In this document: piece after piece, positions 16,830 through 25,334 of the stretch | Position numbering within the stretch: position 1 is the first letter of the stretch | Layout of the letters: each line of letters starts with the position of its first letter | Source of the DNA: Aquabacterium fontiphilum | GTDB lineage: Bacteria; Pseudomonadota; Gammaproteobacteria; Burkholderiales; Burkholderiaceae_C | NCBI RefSeq assembly: GCF_009909205.1 | Contig: NZ_JAAAPN010000015.1 | Location: forward strand, 35,230 to 99,229 | Reading direction: 5' to 3' | DNA length: 64,000 nucleotides | The notes under the pieces: generated by a model | Told to the model about the DNA's origin: nothing | Database searches by the model: none | What the model saw: the letters and a program-made list of their open reading frames with translations, nothing else | Made by a program: the position numbers and the translations under genes

Positions 16830-18153
16830 GCAATCCTTCCATCGGGATAACCCGAGCGGTGTGAGGGGGCGCGGTGTCGGGCAACATGTGGCCCAGCCCC
16901 CAGCTGTTGAAATGCGGTATGTATTGCACACTCCGGTAAATCCGGTCGAGTTCCTGTACCACCTGTTCCCAGGTGAATGAGCGGCGCACATGGCAGCGCC
17001 CCGCTCGACCCATGGCGTCGGCCAGGCTGGGATTCGCATGGAGTTGCGTCAGCCGCTCGGCCAGAGCCTGAGGATGGCGTGGCGGAACCAGATAGCCCGT
17101 CACCCCCTCCACCACCGTGTACTGGATGCCGCCCACTGCGCTGCCAATGACCGGGCGTCCACAGGCCATGGCTTCCAGCGGAGTGATGCCAAACGGCTCG
17201 TACCAGGGCGTGGTGACAAACACATCGGCAGCGGCGTAGTACAGCGGCAGCGTGTCCCGTGAGCGCTGGCCGGTGAAGGTGACCTGCGTGTGCACTCCCA
17301 GGCACCGGGCCAGCCGGCGCAGCCGTCCGATCTCCGGCGTGAGATGCTCGTCGGGTGAAGGATGGTTACCGCCCACCACGAGCAGGCGCGCGGGGACGCG
17401 TGCATCCAACAGCGCCAGCGCGCGGATCACGTTGTCTACCCCCTTGCGTGGCACCATTCGCCCCAGCTGCAAAATGATGAACTCATCTGCTCGCAGACCG
17501 AGGGCAGCGCGGGCGCGCTGGCGGTCCATGGGTCGGAAGTCCGTCGTGTCCACCCCGCATGGCACCATGCTCAGGCGTCGTGCATCGGTGTGGTACAGGC
17601 GAACCATGTCTTCGTGGTCCTGCGGGCATTCTGCGATCACACAGTCCGATGACTGCATCACCTGGCGCTCAATCTCGATGCGTTCGGCCGGGAATGCGTC
17701 AGCCAGGCCCTGATGCTCGCGCCGCACCAAGCCAAGGGCGTGGAAGGTCGTCACCAGAGGAATGTCAAATGCCTCTTTGAGGCGCATGCCGGCCATGCCC
17801 GACATGAAAAAGTTGGCATGCGTCACGTCATAACCCCCGTTATGACGGGTCAGCCGTTCCGCTGCGCTGATGAACTCGGGCATGTGTGGCAGCAGCGCCT
17901 CTTTGGGCAGGGGCTGTGCCGGACCGGCAGGCAGATGGACCACCCGCACACCACGGGTGAGGTCCACGCTGCCGGGCAGATCAGGGTGGTCGCGCCGCGT
18001 GAGCACGTCCACCTGATGTCCCATGCGGGCCAGCATGAGGGCCACCTTGGCCACATAGACGTTCTGACCACCGGCATCCACGCCGCCCACTGCGGCGAGC
18101 GGGGATGCATGCTCGCTGATCAAGGCCACTTTCAGATTCTGTGGGTCCCTCAT
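16816..18153 (-). CDS. Glycosyltransferase family 4, sucrose-phosphate-synthase-like
   Basis: A 445-residue GT-B protein opening KVALISEHASPLAAVGGVDA with GGQNVYVAKVA, the N-terminal loop typical of sucrose-synthase-like GT4 enzymes. The donor domain has LQLGRMVPRKGVDNVI and TTPWYEPFGITPLEAMACGR. Bacterial relatives sit in exopolysaccharide loci and may add mannose or glucose. It follows the PRC-barrel gene after 16 bases and overlaps the SDR gene. Confidence 0.88.
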   Translation of the reverse strand: MRDPQNLKVALISEHASPLAAVGGVDAGGQNVYVAKVALMLARMGHQVDVLTRRDHPDLPGSVDLTRGVRVVHLPAGPAQPLPKEALLPHMPEFISAAERLTRHNGGYDVTHANFFMSGMAGMRLKEAFDIPLVTTFHALGLVRREHQGLADAFPAERIEIERQVMQSSDCVIAECPQDHEDMVRLYHTDARRLSMVPCGVDTTDFRPMDRQRARAALGLRADEFIILQLGRMVPRKGVDNVIRALALLDARVPARLLVVGGNHPSPDEHLTPEIGRLRRLARCLGVHTQVTFTGQRSRDTLPLYYAAADVFVTTPWYEPFGITPLEAMACGRPVIGSAVGGIQYTVVEGVTGYLVPPRHPQALAERLTQLHANPSLADAMGRAGRCHVRRSFTWEQVVQELDRIYRSVQYIPHFNSWGLGHMLPDTAPPHTARVIPMEGLHGHA

Positions 18154-18169
18154 GGTTTGGCCTCAGTCG

Positions 18170-18748
18170 TCAGCGCGACTGCCCACCCGTGGTGGCTGTA
18201 CCGGTGTTCGTGCCCGTGTTGTTCGGCGAACCTGACTGGCTGGCACTGCCGGCTTGGCCTGCGCCCACTCCGTAGAAGCGGCGGTTCTCCGTGCTCCACT
18301 TCTCGTCGATCACGTTCGGCCAATTGTTCGGCTCGAAGCTGGGGGCGTCCTTCAGACGGTTCTTGTCGATGTCCAGCAGACGGTAGTCCCGGCCAGGCAC
18401 GTTCTGGACGGCGGACCACGGCACTGCATGCAGGCGATCACCGATGCCCAGGAAGCCACCCGTCGAAACCACGGCGTAAGTGATGGCGCCATTGCGGTCC
18501 ACCACGATGTCTTTGATGTCGCCGATCTTCTCGCCCCGCGCATTGCGCAGGTCGGTGCCCATGATCTTGCTCACACGGTAGATGCGCTGCCAGTCATCAG
18601 CGCCCCCGCGGGCCGTGGGCGTTGCTGTTCCGGCTGCGGTGCCGCCGGTGTTGGCTGCGCCTGTGCCGCCAGTTTGTGCCCAGGCGCCGGAGGCAGCCAG
18701 CGACACGGCCACTGCGGCAAGAATCTGTCGGGTCGATTGAGTCTTCAT
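18170..18748 (-). CDS. Exported PRC-barrel domain protein
   Basis: A 192-residue protein. The signal peptide ends ASGAWAQ near residue 25, followed by a Gly/Thr/Ala-rich linker. A PRC-barrel spans ~55-150 (SKIMGTDLRNARGEKIGDIK, VVDRNGAITYAVVSTGGFLG) and the tail is Gly/Thr/Asn-rich. PRC-barrels are small beta domains for protein or RNA contact; exported ones are common in stress-related gene sets. AGGAG precedes the ATG. As first gene of the long leftward glycan operon it lies just after a strong sigma54-like promoter. Confidence 0.85.
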   Translation of the reverse strand: MKTQSTRQILAAVAVSLAASGAWAQTGGTGAANTGGTAAGTATPTARGGADDWQRIYRVSKIMGTDLRNARGEKIGDIKDIVVDRNGAITYAVVSTGGFLGIGDRLHAVPWSAVQNVPGRDYRLLDIDKNRLKDAPSFEPNNWPNVIDEKWSTENRRFYGVGAGQAGSASQSGSPNNTGTNTGTATTGGQSR

Positions 18749-18788
18749 CGGATGCTCCTGGTGTTGTTGAACACGATGGCCTTGTCGG

Positions 18789-18803
18789 GCAAGCCACGTG
18801 CCC
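18789..18803 (-). promoter_or_regulatory. Sigma54-type promoter of the eight-gene glycan operon
   Basis: Minus-strand GGGCAC-GTGGC-TTGC is a near-consensus -24/-12 element. The predicted start near 18777 gives a 29-base leader before the PRC-barrel gene. Small gaps or overlaps then continue to 10677, so this site may drive the whole operon. Confidence 0.75.
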
Positions 18804-18949
18804 AGCGATCGGCCATGGCCTGTGGCGGGGGCATCCCGGTGGTTTGCCCATCGTTCCAACATGTAAGCGCTTGCAAAAGCAACGATCGCTCACGACTTGC
18901 CTCAGAAGTCCGGTACGCTGTGAGCCCTCTTGGGCTTCAAGGAGAACAG

Positions 18950-21931
18950 GTGCAGGCACTTCCCGGTCAGCAGCGCGGTCGCTTGTGGCCCGCGGCCAGC
19001 CTGCGCGTATATCTCATCGCCGTCATCGTGCTGGCGACGGTCCCGCTTGCAGGCTTGATCACGTGGTTGATGGCCGAGGCGCTCAACGAAGCCCATCAGA
19101 AGCTGGTCGATGACCTCCAGCGCTCCGCCGCGGCCATTGCCCAGACCCTGGAGCGCGATCAGCAGTCGACCATCGATGCCTTGATGATCCTGGCGCAGAC
19201 CGAGTCGCTGCGTCAGCATGATCTTCAGTCCTTTCATCGCACCTTGCGGCAGATCCCGCCTGTGCGCCCCACCTTGCGACACGTCTTTCTGGCAGACGAG
19301 GCCGGCCAGACCAAGCTCTCCAATGACAAGGCTTGGGGCGAGACTCCGCCTTACGGCTTGAGCGCTGCAGAGCGGCGTGTGATGCGAGACACGCGACGCG
19401 CGTTGATCAGCCGCATTGCGCGACGGCCGTCGGACGGGAAGTGGAGCATGCGCATCGCGGTCCCGGTCATCGTTGAAGACGTGCCCCAGTACTTTCTCGT
19501 GGCTGAGATCGACGCGGCCACCTGGCAGACCCTGTTGCCCGCCACACGTCATCCTGCCAATGGCTACATCACCTTGTTCGACCAAGATGCCCGCGTGGTC
19601 GCCCGTACCTTGAACCCGGAGCGGTTCTTGGGGCATCTGCTGCCTGAGGAAGGGCGCCGCCGCATGGGTGATGACATCGCGGGTCATCAGAAGGCACCTC
19701 TGATGGAGGGGGGGCTGACGTATGTGGCCTGGCATCGTCTGTCTGGTTCGGGCTGGGGCGTAGGGGTGGGGGTGGTGGCCAGTGAGCAGGACACCGCGCG
19801 TCAGCAGCCGCTGTTGCTGGCCGCTGTGGCCGGTTTGCTGTCTTTGCTGGCCGCTGGTTTGCTGGCCTTGCTGGTGGCACGCAAGGTGTCGCGTCCCTTG
19901 CGCCATCTGGCGGAGGGGCATCTGTCGACCGATGAACCGATTGCAGTCAAGGAGATCGGGCTTTTGCAGGCAGCGCTGGTCGACGCGGAGCAGCACCGAC
20001 AACAGGCCAATGAGCATCTGGCGGCCAAGGCCACCGAGTTCGAGACGCTCTTCAACAGCACACCGATCGGCCTGTCCATCACACTGGATCGAACCGCACA
20101 GCAGGTCTGGCGCAACCCCGCCAAGGAGGCCATGCTGGGGGCCGAGCGCAAGGCGGTCATGTACGTGGCAGGGCGGGAGCTGACACCGGCCGAGCACCCC
20201 CTTCAACGCGCCGCCCGCGGTGAGGCCGTCCGCAATCTGGAGCTGGAGGTGCGGCAGGCCGATGGCACTTCTCTGCAGGTGCTGGCGCAGGCGGTTCCGC
20301 TGCTGGATGCCGGGGGGCAGCCACGGGGTGCCGTGGCGGCGTATGTGGACATCACTGAGCGCATGGCGGCGCAGCGGCGGCTGATCGAGGCGGAGCGGCG
20401 CCTGCGCGAAAGCCAGCAACTGGTGGAGTTGGCGCAGGAAGCCGGCCAGGTCGGGTTCTTTGACTACGCGGTGTTCAATCACACCGTGGTCTCCACCTCG
20501 GGGTTGAACCGCTTGTTCGGACAACCTCCAGAGCAGACCTTGCTCACGTGGTCGGAGTGGATTCGCTTCATTCACCCGCAGGATCTGCCCAGAGTCGAGC
20601 AGGCGCTCAACGAAGCCTGGAAGGAAGAGCGCGATCACATCAGCTTTCTGATCCGCACCACCCCTGAGGTCCAGCCTGGGCGCTGGCTTGCCTGCCGGAT
20701 GGTGGTGCTTTATGGGGAGCATGGTCAGCCGCAACGCGTGATCGGTGTGATGGTCGACATGACCATCCAGCATGCTGCTGAACAGCAGCGGGCCCGTTTG
20801 ATCGAGCAGGAGCAACATGCGCGCATGGAAGCCGAGAAGGCCAACCGCGCGAAGGATGAGTTCCTGGCCATGCTGGGGCATGAACTGCGCAATCCGCTGG
20901 GTGCCATCTCGGGAGCGGTCGAGGTGCTTAACCGCATCGGCGCGCAGGATGCACCGGCCGTTCGGGTGCGGCAGATCATCACGCGGCAGACACGTCATCT
21001 GGCCCGTTTGATGGACGACCTGCTGGATGTGGCCCGGGTGATTGCTGGCAAGATCGTGTTGAGCCCCCAGCCAGTCGACCTGGGGCAACTGGTCGAACGG
21101 CTGCTGCATACCTTGAAAATGGCCGGCACCATCCAGAATCAGCCACTGGTGTTGCGGCTGGCGCCGGCCTGGGTACAGGCCGATGCGGTCCGGCTCGAGC
21201 AGATTGTCAACAACCTGCTGACCAATGCGGTCAAGTACGGCGGCGAGGGGAAACCCATCGAGATCATTGTCGAGCCGCGTGGCGCCGATGTGGCCCTCAT
21301 GGTCCGTGACCACGGTGAAGGTATCCCCGCCTCACTGCTGCCCCACATCTTTGACATCTTCGTGCAAGGGGAACGCACGCTGGACCGACGGCAAGGGGGG
21401 CTGGGTATCGGGCTGACGCTGGTCAAACGGCTGGTGGACCTGCATCAGGGCCGCATCGAGGTGCACAGTGACGCCCAAGGCAGTGTGTTCACCGTGACCC
21501 TGCCTGCTGTGGCGCCGCCCGAGCATGTGCCCTTCACGCCTCTGCCCGTGGTCAGCCCGCCCAGGCGCGTGGTGATCGTGGAGGACAACGAGGACGCGCT
21601 TGAGGCCCTGCGCTTCATGCTGGAGCTTCGTGGTCACACGGTATGGCTTGAGACGGATGGGCTGTCTGGTCAGGAGCGCATTCTGGAGGTGCAACCGGAT
21701 CTCGCGCTGGTGGATCTGGGGCTGCCCACGCTGACCGGCTTCGAGGTGGCCAAGGCCTGCCGCGCGGCCGGGTTCGGCGGGCGCCTTGTTGCCCTGTCGG
21801 GGTATGGGCAGGCCCGCGATGTTGAACAGGCCCAGCAGGCGGGCTTCCACGCCCATTTGGTCAAGCCCATCGACCCGATGGCACTGGAGCGCGAACTGGT
21901 GCTCAGCGGCGCCTCAGATCTGCCTCATTGA
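18950..21931 (+). CDS. Membrane hybrid histidine kinase (paralogue of the one at 32200)
   Basis: A 993-residue sensor. Spans lie near 17-41 and 286-310 around a periplasmic sensing domain. A short linker leads to two PAS-like domains (~360-470, ~490-605), HisKA with His644 in MLGHELRNP, a HATPase (DHGEGIP, GGLGIGLTL) and a receiver with Asp922 in VDLGLP. The GTG at 18950 is chosen because AAGGAG lies five bases before it; the frame is open to 18254 only as antisense of the PRC-barrel gene. No output domain follows the receiver, so phosphate must be relayed to another protein, possibly the NtrC-type regulator at 23875. Confidence 0.88.
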   Translation: MQALPGQQRGRLWPAASLRVYLIAVIVLATVPLAGLITWLMAEALNEAHQKLVDDLQRSAAAIAQTLERDQQSTIDALMILAQTESLRQHDLQSFHRTLRQIPPVRPTLRHVFLADEAGQTKLSNDKAWGETPPYGLSAAERRVMRDTRRALISRIARRPSDGKWSMRIAVPVIVEDVPQYFLVAEIDAATWQTLLPATRHPANGYITLFDQDARVVARTLNPERFLGHLLPEEGRRRMGDDIAGHQKAPLMEGGLTYVAWHRLSGSGWGVGVGVVASEQDTARQQPLLLAAVAGLLSLLAAGLLALLVARKVSRPLRHLAEGHLSTDEPIAVKEIGLLQAALVDAEQHRQQANEHLAAKATEFETLFNSTPIGLSITLDRTAQQVWRNPAKEAMLGAERKAVMYVAGRELTPAEHPLQRAARGEAVRNLELEVRQADGTSLQVLAQAVPLLDAGGQPRGAVAAYVDITERMAAQRRLIEAERRLRESQQLVELAQEAGQVGFFDYAVFNHTVVSTSGLNRLFGQPPEQTLLTWSEWIRFIHPQDLPRVEQALNEAWKEERDHISFLIRTTPEVQPGRWLACRMVVLYGEHGQPQRVIGVMVDMTIQHAAEQQRARLIEQEQHARMEAEKANRAKDEFLAMLGHELRNPLGAISGAVEVLNRIGAQDAPAVRVRQIITRQTRHLARLMDDLLDVARVIAGKIVLSPQPVDLGQLVERLLHTLKMAGTIQNQPLVLRLAPAWVQADAVRLEQIVNNLLTNAVKYGGEGKPIEIIVEPRGADVALMVRDHGEGIPASLLPHIFDIFVQGERTLDRRQGGLGIGLTLVKRLVDLHQGRIEVHSDAQGSVFTVTLPAVAPPEHVPFTPLPVVSPPRRVVIVEDNEDALEALRFMLELRGHTVWLETDGLSGQERILEVQPDLALVDLGLPTLTGFEVAKACRAAGFGGRLVALSGYGQARDVEQAQQAGFHAHLVKPIDPMALERELVLSGASDLPH

Positions 21932-22302
21932 GCGTCGGGTTGCTGCCCCATGAGACGCTGACGTGCCTGCGCCACCTCCTGCTCCTCTTCATCCGCATCG
22001 GTATCGGTATCGAAAAGGTCTGGCTCGGGGGGCGGTGGTGCCAGGTCGGGTGTGGTGGCGATGTGATCGGGCAGGATGTCACCGGCTTCGCGCACATGCT
22101 GCCCGTCGGCGGCACCCAGGAGCTCACCTGTGCCGGTGGAGTCAGTGTCTGCGGTCATGCCGTGCAGGCTGCCATCCACATCGACGCCAGCGATGTCGCT
22201 GGCGCTGTCGGACGTGTCGCTTGGACCCAATGCGCCGGTGCCATGACCTGGCCGCACGGGTTGGCTGTCCTCATCCAATCCAAGCAGAGGGCTGTGTGCC
22301 AT
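21925..22302 (-). CDS. Acidic, probably disordered hypothetical protein
   Basis: A 125-residue protein of unknown function, very rich in Asp, Glu, Gly, Thr and Pro, with no membrane span or signal. The part PDLAPPPPEPDLFDTDTDAD and the C-terminal EEEQEVAQARQRLMGQQ stand out. I accept it as a gene because AGGAG lies seven bases before the ATG and a close-to-consensus sigma54 site lies 37 bases upstream. It overlaps the convergent kinase gene end by seven bases. Confidence 0.65.
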   Translation of the reverse strand: MAHSPLLGLDEDSQPVRPGHGTGALGPSDTSDSASDIAGVDVDGSLHGMTADTDSTGTGELLGAADGQHVREAGDILPDHIATTPDLAPPPPEPDLFDTDTDADEEEQEVAQARQRLMGQQPDAQ

Positions 22303-22338
22303 GGTGAGCTCCTGAGGTGAACATGGTCTCCTTCATGG

Positions 22339-22353
22339 GCAAGCCATGTGCCC
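22339..22353 (-). promoter_or_regulatory. Sigma54-type promoter for the acidic protein gene
   Basis: Minus-strand GGGCAC-ATGGC-TTGC is near consensus; the predicted start near 22327 gives a leader of about 25 bases. Confidence 0.72.
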
Positions 22354-22374
22354 TGGCGGGCGAGGCAGGGGCGC

Positions 22375-22848
22375 TCAACGCAGCACGCTGATGCTGCCAT
22401 CCGACTCCATGTAGGCCCGCTTGACCTGTCGCAGGTCCTCAATGCCCTGAGACCGTAGCTTGGCCTGAAGTTCTTCCACAGTGAGCAGCTCCTGCTGGAG
22501 GTTGCCATACAGCACGCGGCCATGCTTGACCAGCAGCAGCGGTGGAGGGCTGACCAGGCGTCGAAACGATGGGAAGCGGTAGCTGGCCCAGTCGAGCGTG
22601 TAGTTCCACCCGACTATGGTGCTGATCAGCAGCATGCCTTCCGTGATGGTCTTGTATTCCCCGGCCATGGCGTTCTGTGCCGCATCGGCGATCAGAACCA
22701 GCAGCAGCACGTCTGCGATGGTCACCGAGCCGATGTCACGCCGTAGTACGAAGCGAAAGATCAGGAACAAGAACCAGTAAATGGCCGTGCCGCGCAGAAC
22801 GATCTCGCCTGGCGACATCGTTATGTCAAACAGCCCGGCCACACTCAT
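22375..22848 (-). CDS. DUF421 (YetF-like) membrane protein
   Basis: A 157-residue protein with two or three membrane spans in the first ~85 residues (YWFLFLIFRFVLRRDIGSV is typical) and a cytoplasmic C-terminal domain containing PPPLLLVKHGRVLYGNLQQE and a late YMESDGSISVL, the family signature. Function is unknown. It starts three bases after the DUF883-type gene stop, so they share a transcript. Shorter than long YetF proteins, but of the common short type. Confidence 0.88.
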   Translation of the reverse strand: MSVAGLFDITMSPGEIVLRGTAIYWFLFLIFRFVLRRDIGSVTIADVLLLVLIADAAQNAMAGEYKTITEGMLLISTIVGWNYTLDWASYRFPSFRRLVSPPPLLLVKHGRVLYGNLQQELLTVEELQAKLRSQGIEDLRQVKRAYMESDGSISVLR

Positions 22849-22851
22849 GCG

Positions 22852-23133
22852 TCAGCGGCGCAGAAGCTGGCGCACCACCATGCCGGCTGCAAGGGCCAGG
22901 CCCAGGCTTTTCAGGGGGTGCGTCCGCACATAGCTCTGCGTCTCGTTGACCCAGCGACGGCCTTGGGGCTCCAGGCGCTGTGCAGCGTGCTGCAGGTTGT
23001 CCACCATGCGATGCGCCCCGCTTTGCAGGTCGTCGACCACGGCATGCGCGCGGCTGCCTGCCTCACGACTCAAGGGGCTGCGCATGGCGTCGGTCATGTC
23101 GGAAAGAGGGGAAGTCGAATGCAACTTGGTCAT
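22852..23133 (-). CDS. Small membrane-anchored protein, DUF883/ElaB-like
   Basis: A 93-residue protein, helical and charged through residue ~70, ending in one membrane segment and RQLLRR. This is the plan of ElaB/YqjD (DUF883) proteins, which tether to the inner membrane and in E. coli bind ribosomes in stationary phase. AGGAGA precedes the ATG, which overlaps the upstream stop as ATGA. The family match is by organisation and the typical THPLKSLGLALAAGMVV tail. Confidence 0.75.
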   Translation of the reverse strand: MTKLHSTSPLSDMTDAMRSPLSREAGSRAHAVVDDLQSGAHRMVDNLQHAAQRLEPQGRRWVNETQSYVRTHPLKSLGLALAAGMVVRQLLRR

Positions 23134-23765
23134 GTGGCTCTCCTGATGGCAAGGGGAGCCAGATTGAGCAACTCGTGTGCCTGCCATGCCGTGGAGGCGC
23201 GCACATCGGCCTTGAAGACCCGTTGCATGTAGGCCAGCGCCTGCGCATGACGCTCAAGCGATTCAGCCGCGGCACAATCTTGCGGCACCCACAACCCGAA
23301 GCCACGAAGGTAGGCGTCTGCGGCGCTCATCTGGACGCACATGTCGGTGGACAGCCCGCCGATGATGAGGCGCTGGCAACCCAGGTGATCCAGCAGCAGA
23401 TCAAGAGGGGTGCCATAAAACGCCGAGTGCCGCGGCTTGAGGATGACGTAGTCCGGCTCCTGGGGCGCCAGCAGGCGTACCAGCTCCGCGGCCACGCCCC
23501 CTTTCTGAACACATTGCGCTTTCACGTCACGAAACTCGCTGTGCCACGCGCCATAATGGTCATTGGCGTACACCGTGACCACCTGGTGAGACGCCAGCCT
23601 GTGCTTGAGCGCCGCAAGACGCGACGCCATGTGCAGGGCCGATTCCTCCAGATGTGGCGCCTCTGGGAAGGTCAGAGGATTGATCACATCGACCAAGAGC
23701 AGTACCAGCGGACTGGTGTCCGAGGTGGCCTGGGCTATCGGCGTGTCGGGACGATGAACATGCAT
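23130..23765 (-). CDS. Isochorismatase-family cysteine hydrolase
   Basis: A 211-residue protein with the catalytic Asp in LLLVDVINPL, a Lys in ILKPRHSAFYGTPLD and the nucleophile Cys in GGLSTDMCVQMSAADAYLRG. The family hydrolyses amides or vinyl ethers such as nicotinamide or isochorismate. A preceding domain or partner is not seen, so substrate is unknown. The ATG at 23765 has a weak ribosome site and the frame is open further upstream, so the start is uncertain. It heads an operon with the DUF883 and DUF421 genes. Confidence 0.82.
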   Translation of the reverse strand: MHVHRPDTPIAQATSDTSPLVLLLVDVINPLTFPEAPHLEESALHMASRLAALKHRLASHQVVTVYANDHYGAWHSEFRDVKAQCVQKGGVAAELVRLLAPQEPDYVILKPRHSAFYGTPLDLLLDHLGCQRLIIGGLSTDMCVQMSAADAYLRGFGLWVPQDCAAAESLERHAQALAYMQRVFKADVRASTAWQAHELLNLAPLAIRRAT

Positions 23766-23778
23766 GTCCCGATACGCA

Positions 23779-23793
23779 GCAAGCTGGATGCCG
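23779..23793 (-). promoter_or_regulatory. Sigma54-like site before the isochorismatase-like gene
   Basis: Minus-strand CGGCAT-CCAGC-TTGC has correct spacing, but its predicted start near 23767 leaves only two bases before the ATG at 23765. Either the message is nearly leaderless, the true start is further in, or the match is chance. Confidence 0.35.
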
Positions 23794-23874
23794 ACCGGCA
23801 GAGACGAATCGTTACGTATGGTCTCGCCAGTTGGATTAGGGTAAGCACCCCATCCCAAACAGGAGAGTCTGACC

Positions 23875-25260
23875 ATGAGCCATGCCCTGATCGTTGAGGA
23901 TGACCGCGAAGCGGCCGAGATGATGGCCGCATTGATCGCCACAGAGAACTTCACCGTGGCGACCGCCCACAGCCTCCGCGAAGCGCGTGCGCAGCTGTCG
24001 TTGAACCAACCTGACCTTGTCCTGCTGGATCTGATGCTGCCTGACGGCAGCGGCATGGATCTGCTGGACGACGGGCAGATGCTGGCCAACTCCGAAGTTG
24101 TGTTGATCACCGGCCACGCCAGCCTGGAAACATCCATCCAGGCTTTGCGTCATGGGGCTGCTGATTACCTGATCAAACCGGTCAACATCAAGCAGCTGCA
24201 GGGCATTCTGTCGCGCGTGATGCGCCCGTCCGAGCTGCAGGCTGAACTGGTGTCCTTGCGCGAGAACGTCGAGGCACATGGCCATTTCGGTCATCTGTGG
24301 GGCCGGTCTTCGGCCATGCAGCGTGTCTATGAGCAACTGGCCAAGGTGGCCATCACCTCGGTGACGGTGTTCGTCACTGGCGAGAGCGGCAGCGGCAAGG
24401 AAGTGGTGGCGCGTACCGTGCACGATCTCAGCCGCCGACGCAAGCATCCCTTCCTGGCCGTCAACTGCGGGGCCATTTCGCCGAACCTGATTGAAAGCGA
24501 GATCTTCGGCCACGAGAAGGGCAGCTTCACGGGTGCCGAACGCACGCACCAGGGCTTTTTCGAGCGTGCCCACGGCGGCACATTGTTCCTGGACGAAGTT
24601 ACCGAGATGCCGCTGGAACTGCAGGTCAAGCTGCTGCGTGTGTTGGAAACCGGGATGTTCATGCGTGTGGGTTCGACCCAGCCGCGAGAGGCCGACGTGC
24701 GCATCATCGCGGCCACCAACCGTGATCCGATGCAGGCCGTGGCGCAAGGCAAGTTGCGTGAGGACCTGCTGTACCGGCTCAATGTGTTCCCGCTGTCATT
24801 GCCGCCCTTGCGCGATCGGCTGGAAGACATTCCGTTGCTGGCCGAGCATTTCCTGCAAGACATCTGCCAGCGCGAAGGCAAGCAGCGTCATTTCTCGGCG
24901 ACGGCTCTGGAGGCCATGCAGCACTATCGCTGGCCAGGCAATGTGCGCGAGTTGCGCAACGTGGTGCAGCGCGCCTATGTGATGGCCAATGGCAGCGAGA
25001 TCGGCCCGGACTGGATGCCTTGCGGCAGCGCGCCAGAGCCAGTGGTGGTGTCCAGTGGTACGCCGTCGCTGACTTTGAAGATCGGCTCATCCATGGCGGA
25101 GGCGGAGCGCGCCTTGATCCTGGCCACGCTGCAGCATTTCGACAACCACAAGGAACGCACGGCGGCAGTGCTGGGCATCAGCCTCAAGACGCTGTACAAC
25201 CGCTTGAAGGAGTACGCCAACGAGGTCGGCGCTGGCAGCAGCGAGTCTTCAGCGGCGTGA
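23875..25260 (+). CDS. NtrC-type sigma54 response regulator
   Basis: A 461-residue activator. The receiver (1-~118) has phospho-acceptor Asp52 in LLDLMLP and Lys101. The AAA+ domain (~138-375) has Walker A GESGSGKE (169-176), the sigma54-contact loop GSFTGA (216-221; Ser replaces the second Ala-type residue of GAFTGA, a known variant) and Walker B GGTLFLDEV. A Fis-type helix-turn-helix lies at ~405-450 (RTAAVLGISLKTLYNRLKEY). It melts sigma54 promoters after phosphorylation. No cognate kinase is adjacent; the hybrid kinases on either side are candidates. AGGAGA precedes the ATG. It is the obvious candidate activator of the -24/-12 sites listed here. Confidence 0.93.
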   Translation: MSHALIVEDDREAAEMMAALIATENFTVATAHSLREARAQLSLNQPDLVLLDLMLPDGSGMDLLDDGQMLANSEVVLITGHASLETSIQALRHGAADYLIKPVNIKQLQGILSRVMRPSELQAELVSLRENVEAHGHFGHLWGRSSAMQRVYEQLAKVAITSVTVFVTGESGSGKEVVARTVHDLSRRRKHPFLAVNCGAISPNLIESEIFGHEKGSFTGAERTHQGFFERAHGGTLFLDEVTEMPLELQVKLLRVLETGMFMRVGSTQPREADVRIIAATNRDPMQAVAQGKLREDLLYRLNVFPLSLPPLRDRLEDIPLLAEHFLQDICQREGKQRHFSATALEAMQHYRWPGNVRELRNVVQRAYVMANGSEIGPDWMPCGSAPEPVVVSSGTPSLTLKIGSSMAEAERALILATLQHFDNHKERTAAVLGISLKTLYNRLKEYANEVGAGSSESSAA

Positions 25261-25269
25261 TCGTCCGTG

Positions 25270-25293
25270 TGCCGACCGGCAAGCCGGTCGGCA
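25270..25293. terminator. Bidirectional hairpin after the NtrC-type gene
   Basis: TGCCGACCGGC and GCCGGTCGGCA pair perfectly over 11 bases around two bases. It lies between convergent genes (stop at 25260 and stop at 25335). No T-run follows. Confidence 0.65.
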
Positions 25294-25334
25294 TTGCCTC
25301 AGCGAGGCCGCCTCAGCCTGACTTGGCGCAAGGC

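Noticed and set aside
18911..18925. CGGTAC-GCTGT-GAGC as a sigma54 promoter for the first hybrid kinase
   Set aside because: Wrong -12 box and the predicted start would fall on the ribosome site.
18254..18949. Upstream extension of the first hybrid kinase by 232 codons
   Set aside because: It runs antisense to the PRC-barrel gene; the GTG at 18950 has AAGGAG in front and its product aligns in layout with the paralogue.
18902..21313. Long minus-strand frame opposite the kinase gene
   Set aside because: Typical GC-rich shadow frame: composition rich in His, Gln, Arg and Leu, no domain, no ribosome site.
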